NCBI GenBank assembly: GCA_900539945.1
Contig: UQDV01000004.1
Location: 67,896-131,895, forward strand
Length of the DNA: 64,000 nt
DNA from: an uncultured Faecalibacterium sp.
GTDB taxonomy: Bacteria; Bacillota; Clostridia; Oscillospirales; Ruminococcaceae
Direction of reading: 5' to 3'
The translations under genes were made by a program, and so were the position numbers. The stretch's first letter is position 1. Every line of letters begins with the position of its first letter. Positions 16,886 through 24,778 of this stretch are shown here, piece after piece. Below the pieces are notes generated by a model. That model did no database searches and was not told where the DNA came from. It was given only the letters and a program-made list of their open reading frames with translations.

Positions 16886-16953
16886 TTTATAGCTTTTATC
16901 AAGCCGTCAAGGTCCACTGCGTACCTTGCATTTGCAATCGGGGAACTTTGGTC

Positions 16954-18000
16954 TTACTTCACATACTGAGATGCGTTGTCCTTGGTGACCTTGACATAGT
17001 CGACCCAGTAGTACTGCTCGACAGCGGAGCCTTCGACGTACAGCTTGGTAGCCTCGGCAGCTGCGGTGGCCTGGCCCACGTCATCGTTCAGCACGGTACC
17101 GGTCATGTTGCCGTCCAGAACGTCCTGAACAGCCTCGGCCAGTGCATCGACGCCGACCAGATAGATGTCCTTGCCGACGGTGCGGCCGGCCTGCTGGATG
17201 GACTGCAGAGCGCCCAGTGCCATTGCGTCGTTGTTGCAGAACACGACTTCGATCTTATCGCCGTACTGAGACAGAGCGTTTGCAACGTCCTGCTGAGCAG
17301 TGGTCTGATCCCAGTTGTCCAGGTACTCGTACAGGCACTCGACTTCCTTGCCTTCATCGGTCAGAGCCTTGATGGAGTACTCGGTGCGGTACTGAGCGTC
17401 GATGTTCTCGGGGTCGCCCTTGCACATGATGTAAGTGATCTTGCCGTCGCCGTTGATATCGCCCTGGGTCTCGGTCTCCAGGATCAGCTGGCCCTGGTAA
17501 GTACCGGACTGACGTGCGTCAGCACCGACGTAGCAGCACTTGCCTGCGTAAGAATCCAGAACGCTCTTGTCGGGCTCACGGTTGATGAACACGATGGGAG
17601 TGCCGGAAGGAGAAACGGTGTCCACGATGGTCTGTGCGGAAGTGGTCTGCACGGGGTTGATGACCAGGACATCGACACCCTGCTGCAGGAAGGTGTTGAT
17701 CTGCTCGGTCTGGGTGTTCTGGTCGTTCTTGCCGTCCATGATGGTGACGGAGTAGCCCATGTCCTTCAGGTACTCTTCCAGATCGGTGCGGTACAGGGTC
17801 ATGAAGTTATCAGCGAACTGATAGATGCAGACACCGATGTTGGCAGAGCCGGCAGCAGAAGCAGCGGTGCTGGAAGCAGCAGCGGAAGAAGCAGTGGAAG
17901 CAGCAGTAGAGCTGGAGGAACCGCCACATGCGGTCATGGCAGCGGTTGCGCCCACGACAGCAGAAGCCTTCAGGAAGTCACGACGAGAAATCATTTTCAT
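16954..18000 (-). CDS. mglB: Galactose-type sugar-binding lipoprotein (MglB family) with Tat-like signal
   Basis: A 348-residue periplasmic-binding-protein type 1 family member. The N-terminus MKMISRRDFLKASAVVGATA carries a twin-arginine motif (S-R6-R7-D-F-L-K) followed by lipobox TAC25, so it is probably exported folded and lipid-anchored. A Ser/Ala-rich linker (27-50) follows. The mature part has DGKNDQNTQTEQINTFLQQGVD, typical of MglB, and a calcium-loop-like DINGDGKIT, also seen in galactose-binding proteins. The start is fixed by AAGGAG. It is first in the operon, 163 bases before mglA. Confidence 0.9.
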   Translation of the reverse strand: MKMISRRDFLKASAVVGATAAMTACGGSSSSTAASTASSAAASSTAASAAGSANIGVCIYQFADNFMTLYRTDLEEYLKDMGYSVTIMDGKNDQNTQTEQINTFLQQGVDVLVINPVQTTSAQTIVDTVSPSGTPIVFINREPDKSVLDSYAGKCCYVGADARQSGTYQGQLILETETQGDINGDGKITYIMCKGDPENIDAQYRTEYSIKALTDEGKEVECLYEYLDNWDQTTAQQDVANALSQYGDKIEVVFCNNDAMALGALQSIQQAGRTVGKDIYLVGVDALAEAVQDVLDGNMTGTVLNDDVGQATAAAEATKLYVEGSAVEQYYWVDYVKVTKDNASQYVK

Positions 18001-18076
18001 AATTGTGTTCTCCTTCATTCGTATCATAGCAATTTCACAGGCGCATTTATTGCACACACCTGGATTTCCTGCTTGT

Positions 18077-18105
18077 ATTATAACCGCCTGCGAAGCGGTC
18101 TGCAA
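18077..18105 (-). promoter_or_regulatory. mglB promoter with a dyad inside the spacer
   Basis: On the minus strand TTGCAG (18100-18105), 17-base spacer, TATAAT (18077-18082). The spacer itself is an inverted repeat, ACCGC-N7-GCGGT, a likely operator where a repressor would block RNA polymerase. Confidence 0.75.
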
Positions 18106-18129
18106 GAGAACAAGTCCACAAGAATCTGA

Positions 18130-18639
18130 GATTTCTTTTGTGCTGTTTCAACAAAAGGAATTTTCAAAGGACAAAATAATTTCCGTAACAAGCACAATTT
18201 TTCATAAACGTGCAACTTCTGGATAAATCGGTCGGAGCAGGGTCGGATTTCTTTCAAAAAGATTACAAAATGTTGCATGACACGGTTCGACCCTTCCGGA
18301 CAGAAACCGTGCAGCTCCCGGAAATTACCGGGAGAACTGAAAAAACTTTTCAACTGTGGGGACTTTCCGGCAAACCGCTGCCGGGCAGCGCGCTCCGCAG
18401 TTTTTTTGCGCTCCGGACGGAATTACTGCAAACGGATTTCTGGAAGAAAAAACAGCTTTTTCTGAAAGATGCGATAGAACGGAGTTTTTTAAGACTCAAA
18501 ATTATACGATTTGAAAAAATCGCGTTTAAAAATACGAAATGGCCCTGAAAAAGCACACACTGTTGCGGCAGCACGAGGTGTGGTAAGCTGTTGCCATAGC
18601 CCGGAGCCGCCGGGCAGAAAGGAGGAACCAACACGAACC
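18130..18639. other. AT-rich gap of about 510 bases left of the virion module
   Basis: No gene can be supported. It contains several T- or A-runs, a small dyad CCCGGAAATTACCGGG (about 18317-18332) and a GC-rich dyad CGCTGCCGGGCAGCG (about 18377-18391), with T-runs further downstream. Composition is visibly more AT-rich than either flank. It may hold the promoter of the virion genes and the old left boundary of the element; no repeat of the tRNA sequences at the right side was found here. Confidence 0.5.
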
Positions 18640-18924
18640 ATGGGGCAGAGGAAAACGTCCAGGGGGCTGGACAGCCTGAGCCGGGCCACCGACATCCTGA
18701 GCACGCTTCTGGCACAGCAGGTGCGGGAGCTGAACGCCCGGCAGCGGGAGAACCGCCGCAGCGGGGCAGAGGACCCAGGCACCATGAAGGGCCTGAAGGA
18801 GGCCACGGCGGTGCTGAAGGATCTGGCTGCGGTGGCGCGGTCGCTGAACGACCAGGGCGTGCAGGCGGAAGGAACGGAGAGCGGTGTGGTGCTGCTGCCG
18901 CGGGTGGAGGAGGAAGAACCATGA
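18640..18924 (+). CDS. Small protein at the terminase-small-subunit position
   Basis: A 94-residue, charged, mostly helical protein (SRATDILSTLLAQQVRELNARQRENRR, then MKGLKEATAVLKDLAAVARSLND). Its gene overlaps terL by 4 bases, the usual place of the small terminase subunit, which recognises DNA for packaging. No helix-turn-helix is obvious and I do not recognise the family, so the role is by position. The start follows AAAGGAGG by 14 bases, a rather long spacing. Confidence 0.6.
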   Translation: MGQRKTSRGLDSLSRATDILSTLLAQQVRELNARQRENRRSGAEDPGTMKGLKEATAVLKDLAAVARSLNDQGVQAEGTESGVVLLPRVEEEEP

Positions 18925-20369
18925 ACACAGAGGAACACCGGACCCCGGTGGTGTGGCGGCCCCAGCCCCGGCAGGCCGAGTTCATGCGAAGGCCGGAGCC
19001 GGAAGCACTGTACGGCGGCGCGGCCGGCGGCGGAAAAAGCGATGCATTGGTCATCGAGGCACTGCGTCAGGTGGATATTCCACATTACAGAGCGTTGATC
19101 CTGCGCAAAACATACCCGCAGTTGTCGGATCTGGTGGACAAAAGCCAGATGTACTATCGCCGGGCCTTTCCGCAGGCGCAGTACAACGCCACGGCCCATG
19201 TGTGGAACTTCCCCAGCGGGGCCAAGATCTACTTTGGCTCCATGCAGTATACCAAGGACCGCACCAATTACCAGGGCAAGGCCTACGACTTCATCGGCTT
19301 TGATGAGCTGACCCATTTTGAATGGGAAGAGTACAGCTACATGATGAGCCGCAACCGCCCCACCGGGCCGGGCACCCGGGTGTACATGCGGGCCACCACC
19401 AACCCCGGCGGCATCGGCCACGGGTGGGTGAAGGCGCGGTTCATCACCCCGGCCCCACCCGGCACGCCCATCGTGGAGGAATACACGGTGCGGCGGCCGG
19501 ACGGCACCGAACAGAAGCTGCAGCGGGCAAGGGTGTTCATCCCTTCCAGCATTTTCGACAACCCGGCTCTGCTGCAGAACGATCCCGGTTATCTGGCCAG
19601 CCTGGCTGCCATGCCGGAAGCGGAAAAGCAGGCGCTGCTCTATGGCAGCTGGGACAGCTTTTCCGGCCAGGTGTTCACCGAGTGGCGCAACGACCCGGCC
19701 CACTATCAGGATCAGCGCTGGACCCACGTCATTGCCCCGTTTGCCATCCCGAAGCACTGGCAGATCTACCGGGGGTTCGATTTCGGGTTTTCCAAGCCGT
19801 TCTCGGTGGGGTGGTATGCGGCCGATGAAGAGGGGCGGCTCTACCGCATCAAAGAGCTGTACGGCTGCACCGGCCGCCCCAACGAGGGCCTGCGCATCGA
19901 CCCGGTGGAACAGGCCCGACGCATCCGGGAGGCGGAGCAGAACGACCCCGTGCTGCGGGGGCGGGTGATCCATGGCGTTGCCGACCCGGCCATCTTTGAT
20001 GAGAGCCGGGGCGAGAGCATCGCGGCCATGATGGAGCGGAGCCCCAACTTCCTGCACTGGAAGCCCGGCGACCACACCCGCCTTGCGGGAAAGATGCAGT
20101 TCCACTACCGGCTCAACTTTGACGCCGACGGCCGCCCGATGCTGCAGGTGTTCAATACCTGCAAACACTTCATCCGTACGCTGCCGAACCTCGTGTACGA
20201 CGAGAGCAACGTGGAGGATATCGACACCCGGCAGGAGGACCACATTTATGATGAGTGCCGGTATGTGCTGATGGAGAACCCCATCAGCCCGCCGGCCCGG
20301 CGCACGGCCCTGCCGCCGCCGGATGACCCGCTGGACCTACACCGGCAGGCAAGATTTTACAGGATCTGA
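18921..20369 (+). CDS. terL: Phage terminase large subunit
   Basis: A 482-residue DNA-packaging motor. The ATPase half has Walker A GAAGGGKS at 33-40, Walker B FIGFDE with D128/E129 and coupling motif RATTNPGG at 157-164. The nuclease half begins with RGFDFGFS, whose first Asp (D287) fits the RNase H-like metal site, followed by GVADPAIFDES. Both halves look intact. The gene overlaps its predecessor by 4 bases (ATGA) and precedes the portal gene by 12. Composition matches the GC-rich chromosome rather than the AT-rich defence island. Confidence 0.94.
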   Translation: MNTEEHRTPVVWRPQPRQAEFMRRPEPEALYGGAAGGGKSDALVIEALRQVDIPHYRALILRKTYPQLSDLVDKSQMYYRRAFPQAQYNATAHVWNFPSGAKIYFGSMQYTKDRTNYQGKAYDFIGFDELTHFEWEEYSYMMSRNRPTGPGTRVYMRATTNPGGIGHGWVKARFITPAPPGTPIVEEYTVRRPDGTEQKLQRARVFIPSSIFDNPALLQNDPGYLASLAAMPEAEKQALLYGSWDSFSGQVFTEWRNDPAHYQDQRWTHVIAPFAIPKHWQIYRGFDFGFSKPFSVGWYAADEEGRLYRIKELYGCTGRPNEGLRIDPVEQARRIREAEQNDPVLRGRVIHGVADPAIFDESRGESIAAMMERSPNFLHWKPGDHTRLAGKMQFHYRLNFDADGRPMLQVFNTCKHFIRTLPNLVYDESNVEDIDTRQEDHIYDECRYVLMENPISPPARRTALPPPDDPLDLHRQARFYRI

Positions 20370-20381
20370 AGGAGAAGAACG

Positions 20382-22118
20382 ATGGACGATTATCAGAACG
20401 AAGCGATGCCGGTGGGTGCGGCGGAGGTGGCTGCGGCCACACAGACCCTGCAGCGTTACAAGGCCGGCAAGGCGGCACTGGACAGGCGCCTGGTGGACAA
20501 CGAACTGTGGTTCCGCATGGGGCACTGGAAGAACTACCAGAACCCCATGATGCCCGGCAAGGCGCAGCCCAGCAGTGGATGGCTGTTCAACAGCATCGCC
20601 AACAAGCACGCCGATGCCATGGACAACTACCCGGAACCCAATGTGCTGCCCCGTGCAGCGGACGATGAGGCAACCGCGCGGGCTCTTTCCAGCGTGCTGC
20701 CGGTGGTGCTGGAACAGGCAGATTACGAGCAGGTGTACAGCGACTGCTGGTGGCGCAAGCTCAAGCAGGGCACCGGGGTCACCGGTGTGTTCTGGGACCC
20801 GGCAGCCCGGGGCGGCGTGGGGGATATTGCGGTGCGGGCCATGAACTTGCTGATGCTCTACTGGGAGCCGGGCGTAGCGGACATCCAGGACTCACCGGAT
20901 TTTTTCAGCCTGAGCCTGGAGGACACCGCACAGCTCACGGCCCGCTACCCGCAGCTGGCAGGCCACACCGCCGGGGTGCTGGATGTGCCCCGCTACATCC
21001 ACGAGGACGGCGCGGACACCGCTTCCCGCAGTGTGGTGGTGGACTGGTACTATAAGCGCCCGGACGAAAGCGGCCGCATGGTGCTGCACTACTGCAAGTT
21101 CTGCAACGGGGTGGTGCTGTACGCCAGCCAGAACGACCCGGCACTGACGCAGCGGGGCCTGTACGACCACGGGCAGTACCCCTTCGTATTCGATCCGCTG
21201 TTCATGGAAGAGGACAGCCCGGCGGGTTTTGGCTACATCGACGTGATGAAGGATTGCCAGACCGCCATCGACCAGATGAACCATGCCATGGACGAGAACG
21301 TGCTGCTGTCGGCCCGGCAGCGCTATGTGCTCAGCGACACCGCCGGGGTCAACGAAGAAGAGCTGGCCGACCTGAGCCGGGACATCGTGCATGTGGTGGG
21401 CCGTCTGAACGACGACAGCTTCCGCCCGCTGCAGACGGCCGGTCTGCAGGGCAGCAGTCTGAGCTACCGTCAGAGCCGCATCGAGGAACTGAAGGAGATC
21501 AGCGGCAACCGCGACATGACCCAGGGCGGCACCACCGGCGGTGTGACGGCAGCCAGTGCCATTGCGGCCCTGCAGGAAGCCGGAAGCAAACTGAGCCGTG
21601 ATATGCTCAAGAGCGCCTACCGGGCCTTCTCCCGCCAGTGCTGCCTGATGATCGAGCTGATGCGGCAGTTCTATGATGAACAGCGCATCTTCCGCATCGT
21701 GGGGCCCAGCGGTGAGAACCAGTTTTTGCCCTTCTCGGCGGCAGCCCTGCGCCCGCAGCCGGTGCGCGAGGTGGGCGGCGTGGAGCTGGGCAGCCGGGAG
21801 CCTATTTTTGACATCGTGGTCAGCGCGGCCAAGAAGAGCACCTTCAGCCGCCTGAGCCAGAATGAGACGGCAAAGGAGTGCTATCAGCTGGGCTTTTTCG
21901 ACCCCGCCAATGCCGACGCAGCCTTGGCGGCGCTGGAAATGATGGACTTTGAGGGCATCGAGAAAGTGCGCCAGCGGGTGCGGCAGAACGGCACACTGGC
22001 CCAGAAGCTGGCACAGCTGCAGCAGGTGGTCCCGCCGCAGACCGGCACCGGTGGTGCGGTGCTGCCCGGCAGTCTGCCGGTGGCCGCTGCGGCCCGCGCC
22101 ATGAACGTGAAACTGTAA
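20382..22118 (+). CDS. Phage portal protein (podovirus-like)
   Basis: A 578-residue protein in the portal position between terL and the scaffold. It has an N-terminal helical region, the GWLFNSIANKHADAMDNYPEPNVLPR segment, a long stem/wing part, and SGNRDMTQGGTTGGVTAASAIAALQEAGSKLSRDMLKSAYRAF, a Gly/Ala-rich stretch typical of P22-like portals in Firmicutes prophages. The portal forms the 12-fold ring through which DNA enters the capsid. Length and pattern fit short-tailed phages. RBS GGAGAAG precedes the ATG. Confidence 0.88.
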   Translation: MDDYQNEAMPVGAAEVAAATQTLQRYKAGKAALDRRLVDNELWFRMGHWKNYQNPMMPGKAQPSSGWLFNSIANKHADAMDNYPEPNVLPRAADDEATARALSSVLPVVLEQADYEQVYSDCWWRKLKQGTGVTGVFWDPAARGGVGDIAVRAMNLLMLYWEPGVADIQDSPDFFSLSLEDTAQLTARYPQLAGHTAGVLDVPRYIHEDGADTASRSVVVDWYYKRPDESGRMVLHYCKFCNGVVLYASQNDPALTQRGLYDHGQYPFVFDPLFMEEDSPAGFGYIDVMKDCQTAIDQMNHAMDENVLLSARQRYVLSDTAGVNEEELADLSRDIVHVVGRLNDDSFRPLQTAGLQGSSLSYRQSRIEELKEISGNRDMTQGGTTGGVTAASAIAALQEAGSKLSRDMLKSAYRAFSRQCCLMIELMRQFYDEQRIFRIVGPSGENQFLPFSAAALRPQPVREVGGVELGSREPIFDIVVSAAKKSTFSRLSQNETAKECYQLGFFDPANADAALAALEMMDFEGIEKVRQRVRQNGTLAQKLAQLQQVVPPQTGTGGAVLPGSLPVAAAARAMNVKL

Positions 22119-22133
22119 GGAGGTGAAACAAGA

Positions 22134-23066
22134 ATGATGAAAGTATGTTACAGCGAGCTGGATGGCCCCGAGGGCCTGAGCTGCCGACTGGAGGCTGCCG
22201 GACATGCAGGCTTTGCCCCTGCCGGGCAGGACATCGTGTGCGCCGGGGCAAGCACCCTGATGCAGGCACTGGTGTACCTGCTGGCCGGGGAAGAAAATGC
22301 CCGTGCCGACGCCTGGGAGGAACCGGACGGGCCGCGTCTGGCCGTGCAGGCCGACGCACCCTGTGCCGCATGGGTGCAGGGTGCCTTTGAGCTGGCCAAG
22401 GCGGGGTTCACCCTGCTGGCCGAGCGCTACCCGGACAATATCCGCTTTGCGGATGTGAGCCGCCGGGGCGAACAGAGCATGATGGACCTGCAGATGTTTG
22501 CAGAAGAGGCAGCGCCTGCGGCCCCGGCCCTGAGCCCGGCACAGGCCCGGCAGGCCGTTGCCTCCGGGACGATGGAACCGGGGGAGAAAACTGCGCAGCC
22601 GGTGCCGGAAGCAAAACCGGATCCGGAGCCGACCGAACCGGAGACGCCCCAGCCGGAGCTGCCCCGCCCGGCGGTGCCGCCCCTGCCGTTGCAGGCCCGA
22701 AACGCGGTGCGGGAGCTGCATGCCCGCTGGGCGGCTGAGGAAGCCGACCTGCGCCGCAGCCAGCCGGAGTTCCGCCTGCAGGAGGAGCTGAAGAACCCGG
22801 AGATGCGCCGCCTGATGCAGCTGCCCGGCATGCGGATGCGGGACGCCTACCGTCTGGCCCACTACGACGAGAGCCTGCACCGTGCGGCACAGGCCGTGGA
22901 GCAGGGCGTGGTGCAGCGCATCCAGCAGCGAGCCGCCCGCCCCGCAGAAAACGGCATCCGCCCCGGTGGTGCGGCCACGGTGCACCCGGATGTGGCCAGC
23001 ATGACCCGCGCCCAGCGCGAAGCTTTGGAGCGCCGTGTGCTGCACGGTGCTCAGATCGAACTGTAA
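22134..23066 (+). CDS. Prp-type cysteine protease fused to a capsid scaffold-like domain
   Basis: A 310-residue fusion. Residues 1-110 match the ribosomal-processing cysteine protease Prp (YsxB): AAGHAGFAPAGQDIVCAGAS gives H24 and C36, the same 12-residue spacing as the His/Cys pair of S. aureus Prp, with G23, D33 and S40 also in place, and a C-terminal AERYPDNIRF. A linker contains MMDLQMFA (116-123), which resembles the Prp cleavage motif (LNLQFFA in ribosomal protein L27). Residues about 125-310 are Ala/Pro/Glu-rich and helical, as in scaffolds, and sit directly before the capsid gene. Inference: the protease frees itself and trims the capsid, like fused prohead protease-scaffolds. A second ATG follows the first, so the start could be 22137. 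Confidence 0.85.
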   Translation: MMKVCYSELDGPEGLSCRLEAAGHAGFAPAGQDIVCAGASTLMQALVYLLAGEENARADAWEEPDGPRLAVQADAPCAAWVQGAFELAKAGFTLLAERYPDNIRFADVSRRGEQSMMDLQMFAEEAAPAAPALSPAQARQAVASGTMEPGEKTAQPVPEAKPDPEPTEPETPQPELPRPAVPPLPLQARNAVRELHARWAAEEADLRRSQPEFRLQEELKNPEMRRLMQLPGMRMRDAYRLAHYDESLHRAAQAVEQGVVQRIQQRAARPAENGIRPGGAATVHPDVASMTRAQREALERRVLHGAQIEL

Positions 23067-23091
23067 ACCCGACAAGAGAAAGGAAAAACGT

Positions 23092-24090
23092 ATGATGAAC
23101 TTCAACATCCAGCTGTTTGCCGACAACCTGCAGAACACCACGGCCACCATGTCCAAGGAGATGAAGACCTTCTATGAGAAGCGTCTCATCGACCAGGCAG
23201 AGCCGCGTCTGGTGCATGACCAGTTCGCGGATTACTACCCGGTGCCCCAGAACGGCGGCAAGACCATCGAGTTCCGCAAGTACGACAGCCTGCCCAAGGC
23301 CACCACGCCCCTGACCGAGGGCGTGACCCCCAACGGTCAGGCCCTGAACGTGACCACCATCACCAGCGACCTGCACCAGTACGGCGGCTGGACCCCGCTG
23401 ACCGACGTGCTGCAGATGACCGCCATTGACAACAACGTGGTGCAGGCCACCCGTGTGCTGGCCAGCCAGGCGGGCCGTACCATGGACAGCATCACCCGCG
23501 ATGTGCTGGCCGGCGGCACCAATGTGATCTATGCACCCAAGCAGGCCGCCGACGGCACCGAGACCGCCGTGACCAGCCGCAAGACGCTGGACAAGAGCTG
23601 TACCCTGACCCCCAAGCTGTTCTTCCAGGCAGCGGCCCAGCTGGGTGCCATGAACGCCGACCCCATCGGCGACAGCTATATTGCCATCATCCACCCCTAT
23701 GCGGCCTACGACCTCAAGACCTGCAAGGAGTTCATTGAGGTGCATAAGTACGCCGACCCGGACACCATGTTCCGCGGCGAGATCGGTAAGCTGGGCAACA
23801 TCCGCTTCATCGAGACCAGCGAGGCCAAGATCTGGAAGGATGAGACCTGCCCCACCGGCTTGGCGGTGTTCGGCACCCTGGTGCTGGGTGCCCATGCCTA
23901 CGGTGTGACCGAGCTGGAGGGCGGCGGCCTGGAGCACATCGTCAAGCAGCTGGGCTACGGCGACGACCCGCTGAACCAGCGCGCTTCGGTGGGCTGGAAG
24001 GGCATGCGTGCTGCCGAACGTCTGGTGGAGCAGTACATGGTGCGCATCGAGAGCGTGTCCAGCTACTCGGCCAACGCCGCCGCAAACTGA
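23092..24090 (+). CDS. N4-gp56 family major capsid protein with Prp-like N-terminal site
   Basis: A 332-residue major capsid protein. The core matches the N4-gp56 family: KTFYEKRLIDQAEPRLVHDQFAD, NGGKTIEFRKYDSLPKATTPLTEG and DVLQMTAIDNNVVQATRVLASQAG. The N-terminus MMNFNIQLFA|DN resembles the substrate motif of Prp proteases (hydrophobic-Gln-hydrophobic-Phe-Ala), so the first 10 residues are probably removed during assembly. AAAGGA precedes a double ATG, either of which could be the start. It follows the protease-scaffold gene by 25 bases. Confidence 0.93.
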   Translation: MMNFNIQLFADNLQNTTATMSKEMKTFYEKRLIDQAEPRLVHDQFADYYPVPQNGGKTIEFRKYDSLPKATTPLTEGVTPNGQALNVTTITSDLHQYGGWTPLTDVLQMTAIDNNVVQATRVLASQAGRTMDSITRDVLAGGTNVIYAPKQAADGTETAVTSRKTLDKSCTLTPKLFFQAAAQLGAMNADPIGDSYIAIIHPYAAYDLKTCKEFIEVHKYADPDTMFRGEIGKLGNIRFIETSEAKIWKDETCPTGLAVFGTLVLGAHAYGVTELEGGGLEHIVKQLGYGDDPLNQRASVGWKGMRAAERLVEQYMVRIESVSSYSANAAAN

Positions 24091-24103
24091 GGAGGTGTGC
24101 AGG

Positions 24104-24316
24104 ATGACAGAAAAGAACGTGCGCATCCGGTTGTTCAAGGACAACAGCCGCTATAAGGGCGACCTGTTCGTCAGCGTGAACGGCGTGAACTACAAGATCC
24201 GCCGCGGTGTGGAAGTGGAGGTGCCGCCCGAAGTGGCGGAGGTGCTGGAACACAGCCAGATGCAGGACGAGCGCACCGCTGCCCGCATTGCGGCAGCGGA
24301 GAACGCGGCACAGTAA
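24104..24316 (+). CDS. Small virion-module protein after the capsid gene, unknown function
   Basis: A 70-residue protein with a beta-rich first half (VRIRLFKDNSRYKGDLFVSV, then NYKIRRGVEVEVPPEV) and a helical, Ala-rich tail. AGGAGG precedes the ATG. Small proteins of this pattern commonly follow capsid genes in Firmicutes prophages; a decoration or head-completion role is possible but not shown. An intrinsic terminator follows at 24330. Confidence 0.7.
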   Translation: MTEKNVRIRLFKDNSRYKGDLFVSVNGVNYKIRRGVEVEVPPEVAEVLEHSQMQDERTAARIAAAENAAQ

Positions 24317-24329
24317 GCAACAGGACCGG

Positions 24330-24363
24330 AGCCCGGCAGGGAGATGCCCCGCCGGGCTTTTTT
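24330..24363 (+). terminator. Terminator inside the virion module, after the capsid genes
   Basis: AGCCCGGC pairs with GCCGGGCT around a 12-base loop, followed by a run of T. Downstream virion genes continue in the same direction with no obvious new promoter, so it probably terminates only in part and would make scaffold and capsid more abundant than adaptor and tail proteins. Confidence 0.75.
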
Positions 24364-24381
24364 GAAAAGGAGCGTGGAACG

Positions 24382-24765
24382 ATGACAGTAGGACAGGCGC
24401 TGGAACGCGCCGAGGAACTGCGGCCCGGCAGCCGTGTGTCCGTGCACACCCGGCAGGAGTGGCTGCGGGAAGCAGACGGCATGCTGCGGGAACGCTTTTT
24501 CAAGGCCAGTGATACGGATGCTTTTGACACCGTGGGAGCGGACCGGGCCTGGGACGATGGCCTGCAGGACGAGGATGTGCTGCTGGCCCCGGCCCCCTTT
24601 GATGCCCTGTACCCGCATTACCTGTGCGCCATGACCGATGCCGCACTGGGCGAGACCGACCGTTACGCCGGGGAGCAGGCACAGTACAATGGCATTCTGG
24701 CAGAGCTTGCGGCCTGGCTGCGCCGGACCTATCCGCCGCGAGCCTGCACCCGCTGGCAGTGGTGA
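24382..24765 (+). CDS. Putative head-tail adaptor protein
   Basis: A 127-residue mainly helical protein (VGQALERAEELRPGSRVSVHTRQEWLREADGMLRERFF...) located between the capsid genes and the tail-hub candidate. Size and place fit a head-tail adaptor (gp4/gp6-like) that bridges portal and tail. The middle shows FDALYPHYLCAMTDAALGETDRYAGEQAQYNGILAELAAWLR, a pattern often seen in such connectors. The assignment is by context and overall pattern. RBS AAGGAG precedes the ATG. Confidence 0.6.
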   Translation: MTVGQALERAEELRPGSRVSVHTRQEWLREADGMLRERFFKASDTDAFDTVGADRAWDDGLQDEDVLLAPAPFDALYPHYLCAMTDAALGETDRYAGEQAQYNGILAELAAWLRRTYPPRACTRWQW

Positions 24766-24778
24766 AAGGAGGGATAAG

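Noticed and set aside
20892..23156. Long minus-strand frames opposite the portal and protease-scaffold genes
   Set aside because: No start signals, no recognisable domains, and the plus-strand virion genes explain the open frames.
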